DNA from: Cytidiella melzeri
Lineage: Eukaryota; Basidiomycota; Agaricomycetes; Polyporales; Irpicaceae
DNA: 64,000 nucleotides
Direction: 5' to 3'
Assembly (NCBI GenBank): GCA_022592445.1
Contig: JABYQR010000045.1
Coordinates: 1-64,000, forward strand
The notes below the pieces were generated by a model, which was not told where the DNA came from, ran no database searches, and worked only from the letters and a program-made list of their open reading frames with translations. Position 1 is the first letter of the stretch. The number at the start of each line of letters is the position of its first letter. The translations under genes were made by a program, and so were the position numbers. Below are positions 42,209 to 52,334 of the stretch, piece after piece.

Positions 42209-43456
42209 ATGGATCCCAACCAGCCCGCCGCCCCTGCTGCCCCAGCTGCCCCAGTCGCCAATCTGAGCCAGCAAGACGTCCTAAATATGTTGGGCGTCCT
42301 GACACAAAAGATGGTTGACCTCACCAATCAGGTGGCTGCACTAGCCGCCGCACAGACGCCAGCAGTTGTCGCTGCTACTCACGGCTCCAGGGAACGGAGT
42401 ATTGTCGAGAAGCCGGTCTCCTTCAAGGGGAAAACATCGTCGGAAGCCCGGCTCTTCCGCCATGCGTTCATAGTATGGGCGCAAAATCAAGGAAAAGTGT
42501 TCTTCCAGCAAGACGCGCAAGGCCAGGTCCGGGTGGACAACAACGGCGCGAGGATCTTCGATCCTCATAAACTCATCACAAGCGCCCTGTCCTTCATGCA
42601 GGAGGACGCCGCTGATTGGGCTCGCCCTCACATTGAGGAGTTAGCCAATAGCAAGCCAGCATTTGGAAATGACTGGGACACATTTATCGAGGCTTTTAAA
42701 GCCAAATTCGAGCCTATAGATGCTGTCATGGAGGCTAAGACGAAAATAGCCAACATGAAGCAAGGCAACAAAACCTTCGCCGCCCATATCTCCGAGTTCG
42801 AGACCTGGGCTCCTCGCACTGGCTGGAGCCAGCAGGACCTCTTCGATCGTCTCAAGTCGAGCTTGAGCACCGAGTACTTGCAACGTGTCTCGTACTTTCA
42901 AACCCGCGCTGCTACCTACGACGCTCTCAAGGACCAGTGCAAGGCAGTCGATGCTCAGCTCGCCGATTTGCGAAACAGCATGGGCAAGGTTATGGTGGAC
43001 AGTTCCTCGGGACACGGCAAGTCCCACCAGCAAGCGTTCCGCAATCCCAACGCTATGGAGATCGATGCCTCCCGCTTCTCCGCCTCGTTTGACTCGCTCT
43101 TTGCGGGTCTGGGCAAACAGGAGATCTTCCAGAAATGGAAGAAGGAGATGAGCAAGCGCTGCTCGGTTTGTGGATCCGAGAACCACAAAAAGAGGGACTC
43201 GAAGCACCCTGATGACCCGGTTTGCAACCACTGCGGTGGTACCGGTCATTGGGGGGCGGTTTGTCTGAAGCAACTTCAAGGCGTCCCTAAGGGACAAAAA
43301 GTTGCTGCTACCTCGTCGACCTCGTCGACTACTACCCCGGCGAAGCAAGACGCATCCAATGACAAGGATGCTAAGATTGCGGCACTCAAGGACATGCTTG
43401 ACATCCAAAAGAAGCAAATGGATGAGATGGCAGCCAAAATCAATGCGGTTTTTTGA
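42209..43456 (+). CDS. Element G gag, 415 aa
   Basis: ATG 42209 in acaacATGg context; alternative upstream starts lack ATG. The order is: an N-terminal Pro/Ala-rich tract, a Leu/Gln-rich helix, RERSIVEKPVSFKGKTSSEAR, ALSFMQEDAADWARPHIEEL, FKAKFEPIDAVMEAK, MEIDASRFSASF, a first Cys/His cluster CSVCGSENHKKRDSKHPDD, and a CCHC knuckle CNHCGGTGHWGAVC near residue 350. A coiled-coil-like C-terminus follows. It ends GTTTTTTGA, where pol begins in the -1 frame. Intact and almost identical in length to element C gag. Confidence 0.93.
   Translation: MDPNQPAAPAAPAAPVANLSQQDVLNMLGVLTQKMVDLTNQVAALAAAQTPAVVAATHGSRERSIVEKPVSFKGKTSSEARLFRHAFIVWAQNQGKVFFQQDAQGQVRVDNNGARIFDPHKLITSALSFMQEDAADWARPHIEELANSKPAFGNDWDTFIEAFKAKFEPIDAVMEAKTKIANMKQGNKTFAAHISEFETWAPRTGWSQQDLFDRLKSSLSTEYLQRVSYFQTRAATYDALKDQCKAVDAQLADLRNSMGKVMVDSSSGHGKSHQQAFRNPNAMEIDASRFSASFDSLFAGLGKQEIFQKWKKEMSKRCSVCGSENHKKRDSKHPDDPVCNHCGGTGHWGAVCLKQLQGVPKGQKVAATSSTSSTTTPAKQDASNDKDAKIAALKDMLDIQKKQMDEMAAKINAVF
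43443..43456 (+). promoter_or_regulatory. Candidate -1 frameshift site at the gag-pol junction
   Basis: GCGGTTTTTTGA: gag reads GTT TTT TGA; pol continues in the -1 frame from the same T6 run. The same T6-GA sequence is at the end of gag in element C (23782-23795, minus). A slip of the TTT-decoding tRNA by one base at the stop would fuse gag to pol. No pseudoknot was verified. Confidence 0.5.
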
Positions 43457-46400
43457 AGCAGACTCGTGACACAGCCGCAGCTGCGAGTCCCCCAGATACC
43501 CTGTCTCTGCCTCCTTCGTCGTCCTCCTCGTCTTCTGCCTCGTCTTCCTCGTGTACAATGTCTACTCCATGCCCGTCGTCTACTATCTCCTCATGTACTA
43601 TATCGTGCTAGATCGGTTATCATCTCATTTCCGTGTGCATGTACTAGTTAAAGGTCTGAATAGAAGCATTCGTGTTCCTGCAATGATCGATTCGGGAGCT
43701 ACGGCTTTATTCATCAGTCACCAGTTGTCAAGAAGCATAAGATTATTCAGCACCCGCTCGAAAGGGTTATCTCATTGCATAACATTGACGGAACTAAGAA
43801 TAAAGCTGGCGGATTAACGCACTTCGTTCGCCTTACACTCACAGTCGGAGATCACACGGAAAAGGCAGAGTTTCTCGTCACGGACTTAGGTCCAGAAGAC
43901 GTCATTCTTGGGCTACCATGGCTCAAGCGTGTAAACCCTACTGTCAACTGGGAAAAGGAGAAATGACAATTCCGAGCGGCTCGGAAGAATCTCCTGCTGA
44001 ACCTTTCCAGAAAGTTGACGGTAATCGCAAAGAACGTAGGCAGTGGGTCAAAGCCGGTATTATCCAAGACACCACTGACGAAGTCTGGTGTATGGCCGGC
44101 TTCACCTACTCTACTAAGCTTGCTGCCGAAGCAAACGAAGCTAAAGCTCATCGCTCCTTCGAAGACATTGTTCCCTCAGAGTACCATAGACACGCTAAAG
44201 TCTTCTCTGAGGAAGAGTCTAATCGGCTACCCCAGCATCAGCCCTGGGACCATTCGATTGATCTCAAACCAGACGCTCCTGAGACCATCAAATCGAAAGT
44301 TTACCCTATGCCCCTGAATGAACAAGCCGAGCTTGACAAGTTCATTCAGGAGAACCTATCCAAAGGTTACATCACGCCTTCCAAGTCTCCGATGGCTTCT
44401 CCAGTCTTCTTTATCAAGAAGAAGGATAACAAACTCCGACTTATTCAGGACTACAGAAAACTCAATGACATCACTGTAAAGAACCGCTACCCTCTACCGC
44501 TTGCCACCGACATCATCAACAAGCTCAAGGGTGCAAAGATCTTCACAAATTCGATGTTCGTTGGGGATATCACAATGTCCGATCAAAGAAGGAGACGAGT
44601 ACAAAGCGGCGTTCGTTACCAACCGAGGACTCTTCGAACCTAAAGTCATGTTCTTCGGTCTCACAACTCACCCGCTACCTTCCAAGCTCTGATGGACAAC
44701 ATCTTGCCGACCTCGTCGCCGAGGGCAAGGTGGCTGTCTATCTAGATGACATCTTGATCTGGAGCAACAACCTGACAGAGCACCGCAAGGTTGTACATGA
44801 AGTCCTCGAGCGACTTCAGCAGCATGACCTCTACCTTCGGCCGGAAAAGTGCGATTTGAGAAATCTGAGATCGAATACCTCGGGTTGATCATTCGTGCCG
44901 GCGAAGTAGCTATGGACCCTGTCAAAGTCCAAGCAGTTTCTACGTGGCCCACACCCAAGAACCTCAAAGAAGTCAGAGGATTCATCGGGTTCGCCAACTT
45001 CTACCGCCGCTTCATTCAAGACTTCTCAAAGCACGCACGGCCTCTACACGACCTGACTAAGAAGGACGTACCGTTCGTCTGGGGTCCAGCACAAGAGACT
45101 GCCTTCACGTGCTAAAGAAGGCCTTTACCACTAAGCCTATCTTGGCAGTCTGGGACCCTGAACTCCCTACACGTCTAGAAGTCGATGCCTCGGGCTATGC
45201 GACCGGTGGAATCATCTCCCAGAAATCGAAGGAAGATGGATTCTACCACCCTATCGCCTACCGGTCCGCATCTATGACTGAAGCAGAGCGTAACTACGAA
45301 ATCTTTGATCGGGAGATGTTAGCCATCACCGAGGCTCTCAAAGATTGGCGCCACTACCTTGAGGGGCTCAAGGAACCGTTTGAGATCTGGACAGATCACG
45401 CAAACCTGCAGTACTGGAAGACTGCGCAACACCTCACTCGACGTCAAGCACGTTGGTCATTACTTTTGGCTGACTTCGACTTCGTGTTGGTACACAAGCC
45501 CGGTAGTACCATGATACACGCTGATCCTCTCTCTCGTCTTCACTCTCACGCTGTCACGGACGAAGAAGACAACAAGGATCAGGTGGTACTGAAACCGGAA
45601 CACTTCCGCATCCTCGCCACCAGTGCACTTGCCACTGCTTCTCCGCTCGAATCAAAGATCCGAGAATGCACGGAACAAGAAGCAGAAGTCGCACAAGCTC
45701 TCGCTACCCTTCGAAAGAAGGGTCCTCGCAAACTTGTCGGCGGTTTACTCGAATGGGAAGAGAGTGACGGGCTCATCTATTACAAGGGAAAACTCTACAT
45801 CCCTAACAACAAAGAGCTCCGTCACGAAATCGTCAAATCTTGCCATGACACACCCGCGGCTGGTCATCCGGGCAAACACGGCACCATAGAGCTAGTCTCA
45901 CGACACTATTGGTGGCCAAAGATGAATGCCTTCGTGAGACTTACGTACTAGGTTGTGATCGCTGTCAACGCTACAAGTCAGCTCCACACCCTAAAGCAGT
46001 ACTACAGCCTCAGGAAACTCCGGCCGGACCTTGGGAACACGTCGGAGTAGATCTCATCACTCAGCTGCCACCCTCTAAGGGATTTGATTCGATCGCGGTC
46101 TACGTCGACCATTACTCCGATCAAACGCACATCATCCCTACTACCACTAAGGTTAACGCTGAGGGGATTGCCGATCTACACTACAAGAAGTATTCCGACT
46201 TCACGGCATTCCCAAGAAGGTGTTCTCTGACCGAGGACCCCAGTTTGCAGCGCGCTTCATGCGTGCGCTCTATCACCGCCTGGGCATAGAGACTGGTTTT
46301 ACGACCGCCTATCATCCGCAAGGAAATGGCAAAGTCGAACGCAAAAACCAGGATATCGAACAGTATCTGCGTCTATTCTGTCAGCAACGACAAGACGACT

Positions 46401-47250
46401 GGGTCGATCATCTACCGGCGGCTGAGTTTGCACTCAACTCGCGAGTACACGCGGGTAACTCCCAAACACCGTTTGAAGTCATCTATGGATATCGCCCCGA
46501 CTTCACCATACCAGTCGGCAAGCGAAGCAATATCCCTCACTCGATGAGCGCCTTGATAATATGGCTCGAGTACGAAAGGAGACCGAAGCAGCTCTTCGTC
46601 TAAGCAAAGAAAAGATGAAGCAACTCTACGAGTCTGAGAAGCGTTCTCCACGCGTCTTCCAAGTAGGGGACATGGTCTGGCTAAACGCTAAGAACGTCCA
46701 GATTCATCAGGCTACCCCTAAACTCGGTCCTCGACAACTCGGCCCGTACAAGGTCATCGAACGCATTGGCGATCTCGATTACAAACTCGATCTACCCAGC
46801 TATCTCCGAATCCACCCCGTCTTCCATATCAACCGTCTAAGTCCCTGGCACGACAACGGCAAAGACGTACCTCCACCTCCTGATCCTATCGTCATAGAAG
46901 GAGAAGAACAGTACGTCGTCGAAAAAGTGCTAGACAGCAGGCTACACGGACGTTGGAAGAAATTGCAATTCCTTGTCAAATGGGAAGGGTATTCAGACGG
47001 ACACAATAGCTGGGAACCAGTAGAAAACCTCGAGAATAGTCAAGAAGCAATTGACGACTTCTACAAAGCAAACCCCGGAGCGCCCCGGGTCATCAAAGCT
47101 TCACTCTTCGCGGATCTCCGCTCGCACTTTCGGGAATTCAATACCCAGACCGACCCCGCTTTCCTTCGCACGATCTATCCATCTACATACGATCTTAGCT
47201 GGGATGAAGGCAAACACATCGGTCTGGATATCTCAAGAACATCACACTGA
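43457..47250 (+). pseudogene. Element G pol: protease, RT, RNase H, integrase, chromodomain (many single-base losses)
   Basis: Domains in order: protease IDSGATALFISHQ (43687), [15 protein letters not shown] to VYLDDILIW (44385-44765), RNase H (45180-45560), integrase zinc finger CDRCQRYK (about 45958-45980), DDE core with FSDRGPQFA and KVERKNQDIEQYL (46220-46370), GPY/F-like module, and chromodomain WKKLQFLVKWEGYSDG near 46955-47000, stop 47248-47250. Compared with element C, single bases are missing near 43727, 43957, 44552, 44587, 44665, 44707, 44848, 45112, 45937, 46187 and 46535. Either this copy is dead or these are uncorrected assembly errors; the bases between them are nearly identical. 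Confidence 0.9.
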
Positions 47251-47403
47251 CGGGTAACGTCGAGTCAACGACACCAGAAGGGGAGAAACTTCCTAGCATC
47301 CTTCTGACTAGACAATCGGGGCAATTCTGCTGAATCCCTGTAGACGGGTAGAAGACCTCTATCACCACAGCACAGTGATGCTTCGCGAGGACGCTCGATT
47401 TTA

Positions 47404-47415
47404 GGAGGGGGGTAA
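47404..47415 (+). other. Polypurine tract of element G
   Basis: AGGAGGGGGG followed by TAA and the 3' LTR; the same tract is found next to element C's 3' LTR. Confidence 0.85.
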
Positions 47416-48171
47416 TGTCATGGATGGCCTGACTAGCCCTTAATTTTCGCAATTTACCTCTTGTTTTTATCTGTAAAACTCCGGGCTACAACCTAGTTTC
47501 AATTCTCTCTGCATAAACTCCTTTGCACGTCTATTAAGCGCCCGTATCACGTGGCTTAGACGCTCCACACGGTCACATTACTTGCTACTACGTCACACTG
47601 GCATGTGACTTAGCTTAAGTAAGACCACATGGCTACAACACATGGCTCAGCCCATAGCTAGGGTTTGACGTCATAGATACCGTCCACATGGGCTCCTTAT
47701 TGTTCTTTCCCTATTGTTCTCTTTATGGAAGGATGTTCTCACAGGTGTGGGAATGGAATACAATAGTTGGTCTCCTTTTAGATAGATTCTCTCACGAGTA
47801 GAGTTCTTGGCAAGGTCTAGACAATAGCTATTGTTCTCCTTTAGGTAGTTCTTTTGTTCTTCGTTCACACGGCTTCTTGCAAAGCCTGCCCTCAACATGG
47901 TCTGTGCGCAGGTCCCTGAAGTCTATATATACTGCTACATGTACGCTCCTAGCCCCCATCTCGACCTCTTGGTCTTTACTGGGCTAGGTAAGCAACCCCC
48001 TCTTGTACTACATAGCTGGTAGTCCAATACTAACTTGGTCTTTACTGGGCTAGACAACTTGTATAAAGTCTGATAGCTGGTGAGAGCACTGTGCTACACG
48101 CCTGCCACCACCTCCTCGTCGATATCCACTTCGTGTCCCTATCTGTCACGTCGAGCCTTGTCTCCGTGTCA
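47416..48171 (+). repeat. 3' LTR of element G (family 1, 756 bp)
   Basis: TGTCATGGATGG...CTCCGTGTCA, followed by target duplication GCAGT (48172-48176). Confidence 0.97.
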
Positions 48172-48176
48172 GCAGT

Positions 48177-48639
48177 GATAAACTCACTTTGTCGCCTATA
48201 GGCTGTTCATTCGAGGGCCAGCGGCTCAAAAGCCCTGAGACCTTCCGTTTTGCCTGCCCACCCCACTAAGTGATAGACTGAGAGATTCCTCGCCTCCGTT
48301 TCGCTGGCTTGCTCATGCTGAATTGCAGCTGTGAGGTTCGCGGCCCTTCGCTTGGTCAAAATAATTTTTGTTTCATTGCACTTATGTCTACATTGAGCTT
48401 ATAACCAAGTTATCATTTTATTCAAGACTTATTTGACGTGACAACGAGTGACAGCTTTTGAGACACGTGATGTAGTTGAAAATGACCTGGGTCTATCTTA
48501 CAGACATTGCTTGCTCTCTGAACAAGGAATACAATAAGAAGACATGCCACACATAGTGCTGGCTCTGAGCAAGAATTACCAGTACTTTGGAAGCTAAGTA
48601 CAAATTCTCAACCCCTACATTCTTGAACAATGTAAACCT
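48177..48639. other. Unique flank of element G, no gene seen
   Basis: Continues the sequence interrupted at 40536, i.e. the upstream side of the transposase-like gene. No convincing ORF; may hold that gene's promoter or first exon. Confidence 0.4.
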
Positions 48640-49235
48640 GTGGCTGCATCAGCAGTGAGTGCTGCATCTGATTGTTCCACAAGTTTTACAACTGTTAATT
48701 GCTCTCTAAGCAGGAGTCACAATCAGAACACAGCCTGTGGCAGTTCCAATGGGGGTGAGGCAGTTCAGACATCAACAGGACATGGTTGCATCAGCAGCAA
48801 GCACTGCGTCAAATTGTTGCACAAAGTTTCACAACCATGAGTTGCTCTCTGAGGAGGAGTTAAAATCAGGACATAGCCTGTGGCAGTTCCAATGCGGCTG
48901 AAGCAGTTCAGACATCAACAGGATGTGGTTGCATCAGCATAAAGCACTGCCTTTGATTCTTCCATACAGTTTCACAACCACCAGTTGCTCTATAAGCAGG
49001 AGTTACAATCAGAACACAGCCTGTGGCAGTTCCAATGGGGGTGAGGCAGTTCAGACATCAACAGGACATGGTTGCATCAGCAGCAAGCACTGCGTCAAAT
49101 TTTTGCACAAAGTTTCACAACCATGAGTTGCTCTCTGAGGAGGAATTAAATCAGGACATAGCCTGTGGCAGTTCCAATGCGGCTGAAGCAGTTCAGACAT
49201 TAACAGGATGTGGTTGCATCAGCATAAAGCGCATC
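48640..49235 (-). repeat. Tandem repeat, inverted relative to the other arrays
   Basis: Units with TGTGGCAGTTCCAATG, GAGGCAGTTCAGACATCAACAGGA and GTTGCATCAGCA(G/T) repeat about every 145 bp (for example at 48738, 48882, 49020, 49162). GGCAGTTCAGACATCAACAGG is the reverse complement of the CCTGTTGATGTCTGAACTGCC block of the ~200-bp repeat, so orientation is reversed. Short ORFs inside repeat with the units and are not credible genes. Confidence 0.8.
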
Positions 49236-49398
49236 AGAGACAGAGGGTGCATCTGCACATCAATTGATAGGCACTGAAATAAGCACCTGATAAGCGCCTA
49301 AATAGACACTGGATAAGCGCTGGATAAGCATCTAAATATTCCCAATACTACCGTTGCCTGGTAAGGCAAGTGTTGTATAAACATTGAAAATCTGTGAC
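49236..49398 (-). repeat. Family 2 LTR end fragment
   Basis: GATAAGCGCC-type array followed by CCCAATACTACCGTTGCCTGGTAAGGC... and TCTGTGACA, matching the right part of element D's LTRs. Separates the inverted and direct repeat arrays. Confidence 0.85.
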
Positions 49399-50340
49399 AA
49401 TTTCCTGTTAAAATTTCTAGGTCATACGTGTCTGGTTGATGTCTGAACTGCCTCATTTTGATTGAACTGCCACAGGCTGTGTTCTGATGGTAACTACTGC
49501 CCAGCAAGCAACTAATGTTTCCAAATTCTGTTACATTGCCACTGCTAATGGAACGGAAACAATCATGTGCCCCCAAAATATAGAAGTTCTAGATTTCCTG
49601 TTAGGATCAAATTTCACGGTCACATGTGTCCTGTTGATGTCTGAACTTCCTCATCCTAATTGGAACTGCCACAGGCTGTGTTCTCATGGCAACTCTGGCT
49701 CCGCAAGCAACTAATGTTTGCCAAAATCTGTGAAACAGTCAGTTGCATTGCCCACTGCTAATGGAACAAAACAAGAATGTGCCCCTAAATATAGGCGTTC
49801 AAGATTCTTTGTTAGGATCAAATTCCCAGGTTACATGTGTGCTGTCGATGTCTGAACTGCCTCATTTTATTTGGAACTGCCACAGGCTGTGTTCTGATGG
49901 TAACTCTTGCTCTGCAAGCAAGTAATGTTTTCAAAAATCTGTGAAACAATCAGTTGCATTGCCCACTGCTGGTGCAGCAAGAACATTTATGTGCCCCCTA
50001 AATATAGAAGTTCTAGATTTCCTGTAAGGATCAATATCCCAGGTCACATGCGTCCTGTCAATGTCTGACCTGCCTTATCCTAATTGAAACTTCCACAGAC
50101 TGTGTTCTGATGGTAACTCTTGCTCAGCAAGCAAATATTGTTTGCAAAATTTGGCGAAACAAGTAGTTGCATTGCCCACTGCTGGTGCAGCAAAAGCATT
50201 CATGTGCCCCCTGAATATAGGAGTTCTAGATTTCCTGTTAAGATCCAATTTCTAGGTCACATGTGTCCTGTCAATGTCTGAACTGCCTCATTTCTATTGG
50301 AACTGCCACAGGCTATGTTTTGATGGTAACTCTTGCTCAA
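49399..50340 (+). repeat. ~200-bp tandem repeat array 2
   Basis: About four and a half direct units (starts near 49437, 49637, 49847, 50055, 50265), each with TGTCTGAAC(C/T)T(G/T)CCT, CACAGGCTGTGTTCTGATGG, TTGCATTGCCCACTGCT and TATAG(A/G)(A/G)GTTCTAGATT-like blocks. The final unit is shared with array 1. Confidence 0.85.
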
Positions 50341-50735
50341 CCAAACTTTGTGAAACAATCAGTTCTGCTTGATTCTTGTGAATGACCCAATTTCTCAGGG
50401 AGTAGGACCCCAGACCACTGCTACAGAATTAAATGAGAACTAGACTTGGAAAATAGCTATGATGATCTACTCTGAATGTCTCTATTTGCTACATACATGT
50501 TGCATCAGTGGACAAGGCTCTGGTCTGATCACAGCATTGACTTTGATATGAGAGATAAAATTTTGGGGGTAAAACAATGCTGTTGACAACGGTCTACCAA
50601 CCATCTCAGAGCATGCAGTGCACAATTTGTTGCATTGGTCACTGAGCAGTGTATCTTTGAAACAAAAGGTAACTAGGAAATTTCCAACCCCAATCTGAGA
50701 TTGTAGTCTCTGCTTTTGAGTCATTGCTGTACAGG
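50341..50735 (+). repeat. Segmental duplication, copy 2, left part
   Basis: Collinear with 36530-36897 (TCAGGGAGTAGGACCCCAGACC, GCATCAGTGGACAAGGCTCTG). No gene seen. The duplication resumes at 52290. Confidence 0.85.
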
Positions 50736-51430
50736 TATTACGGTCCAATCGGATCACATGATTGGTACCGAACATTGGGTTTCCTTATCTCCACAGGCAC
50801 ACGTCTGCATGTCACATATCACATATCCGACTATACTCCGATCCTCCTCATGCTTGACACATCACCGGTCCTATTACTTACAGCTACATATCACATCTCC
50901 GACTATACTCCGGTCCTCCTCATGCTCGACACATCACCAGTCCTATTACTTACAGCTATTCCCTTTGTTACCTTTCTCCGATTTCCCTCTGACTCCGATT
51001 ACCTCGCTTGATCACTCTTCCCTTATCTCTCAGTTTCACATGTACACTTATCGGACTTACAACTTCTAGTAGTATATAAGTAGATACAACTTGTACAGTA
51101 GAAGTTTAAGTTCGAATATCAAATAAGATCCCCATCCTATTCCTACCTCTTCATTCGACTTCACTTGCTGAAGTCGTCTTACTCGTCGTTGCCCGACTTC
51201 TGTTCTGACACTCTTCCTCCGACTTTGTCTTCGCCGACCCCGAGTCTCCGAGGCCGAACCCTTGATCTTGCTAAGTCCAAATCCGAGTCACCGAGGATTC
51301 ACGAGAGGCGCAACTTACTTAGTTGAAGCCGATTGACTCTTACAGCTCCCCCTGTCGCCTACTCCAATCGCCGACCCGATTAGCAGCATCGGACTTTGCG
51401 ACAACGCCGATCCCGTATCAGTTCTTAACA
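50736..51430 (-). mobile_element. Solo LTR, family 6, left member of an inverted pair (695 bp)
   Basis: On the minus strand TGTTAAGAACTG...CCGTAATA. Current flanks: ACAGG (50731-50735) on the left, AAAGA (51431-51435) on the right. They do not match each other but each matches one flank of the partner LTR. Confidence 0.85.
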
Positions 51431-51604
51431 AAAGATAATGATATGGCTAGCTGTTGGAAGAGTTTCAGTACAGTGGCGCAACACAAGGGCAAGATGGACA
51501 GTAATGTACTTACCAACCAGCGCCGAAGCAAGGAAAAGACGGATGTGTTCTAAGGATGAAGCAGGCTGGCAATGGGTCTTATATATCTTGCAAATGCTTC
51601 CTGT
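51431..51604. other. Inverted 174-bp segment between the two family 6 LTRs
   Basis: Its reverse complement is collinear with 36893-37076 of copy 1 (GCATTTGCAAGATATA, ACCCATTGCCAGCCTGCTTCA, CAACAGCTAGCCATATCAT). In copy 1 this stretch lies directly upstream of the secreted-protein gene; here it is reversed and held apart from the gene by an LTR. Confidence 0.9.
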
Positions 51605-52289
51605 TGTTAAGAACTGATACGGGATCGGCGTTGTCGCAAAGTCCGATGCTGCTAATCGTGTCGGCGATCGGAGTAGGCGACAGGGGGAGCTGTAAGAGTC
51701 AATCGGCTTCAACTAAGTAAGTTGCGCCTCTCGTGAATCCTCGGTGACTCGGATTTGGACTTAGCAAGATCAAGGGTTCGGCCTCGGAGACTCGGGGTCG
51801 GCGAAGACAAAGTCGGAGGAAGAGTGTCAGAACAGAAGTCGGGCAACGACGAGTAAGACGACTTCAGCAAGTGAAGTCGAATGAAGAGGTAGGAATAGGA
51901 TGGGGATCTTATTTGATATTCGAACTTGAACTTCTACTGTACAAGTTGTGTACTACTAGAAGTTGTAAGTCCGATAAGTGTACATGTGAAACTGAGAGAT
52001 AAGGGAAGAGTGATCAAGCGAGGTAATCGGAGTCAGAGGGAAATCGGAGAAAGGTAACAAAGGGAATAGCTGTAAGTAATAGGACTGGTGATGTGTCGAG
52101 CATGAGGAGGACCGGAGTATAGTCGGAGATGTGATATGTAGCTGTAAGTAATAGGACCGGTGATGTGTCAAGCATGAGGAGGATCGGAGTATAGTCGGAT
52201 ATGTGATATGTGACATGCAGACGTGTGCCTGTGGAGATAAGGAAACCCAATGTTCGGTACCAATCATGTGATCCGATCGGACCGTAATA
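51605..52289 (+). mobile_element. Solo LTR, family 6, right member of an inverted pair (685 bp)
   Basis: TGTTAAGAACTG...CCGTAATA, near-identical to the left copy in reverse, except for a 10-bp deletion (TATAAGTAGA, near 51948) which removes the TATA. Flanks: CCTGT (51600-51604) left, TCTTT (52290-52294) right. Confidence 0.85.
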
Positions 52290-52334
52290 TCTTTCCAAAA
52301 CCTTTTTCAATCACCCAAGAGTCCCTATATCATC

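Larger units (their letters stand above)
40537..48171 (+). mobile_element. Element G: full-length Ty3/gypsy chromovirus-like element (family 1), 7,635 bp
   Basis: 5' LTR 40537-41295, primer-binding site 41298-41307, ORF1 (41369-42170, spliced), gag (42209-43456), pol (43443-47250), polypurine tract 47404-47412, 3' LTR 47416-48171. Flanked by GCAGT (40532-40536 and 48172-48176). It is collinear with element C. ORF1 and gag are intact. Pol contains about eleven single-base losses compared with C. It interrupts the 5' region of the transposase-like gene at 39265-40500. Confidence 0.97.

Noticed and set aside
48640..49277. Family of small Ser/Cys-rich ORFs (60-84 codons)
   Set aside because: They repeat in step with the tandem repeat and lack consistent starts or signal peptides.
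48640..50340. CRISPR-like array
   Set aside because: Units are long (145-210 bp), diverged, without short spacers, and the genome is eukaryotic.
50736..52289. Foldback (palindromic) transposon with long terminal inverted repeats
   Set aside because: Each arm has LTR-type ends and its own crosswise-matching 5-bp duplication, and the centre is host sequence inverted relative to 36893-37076. Two LTRs plus an inversion fit better.
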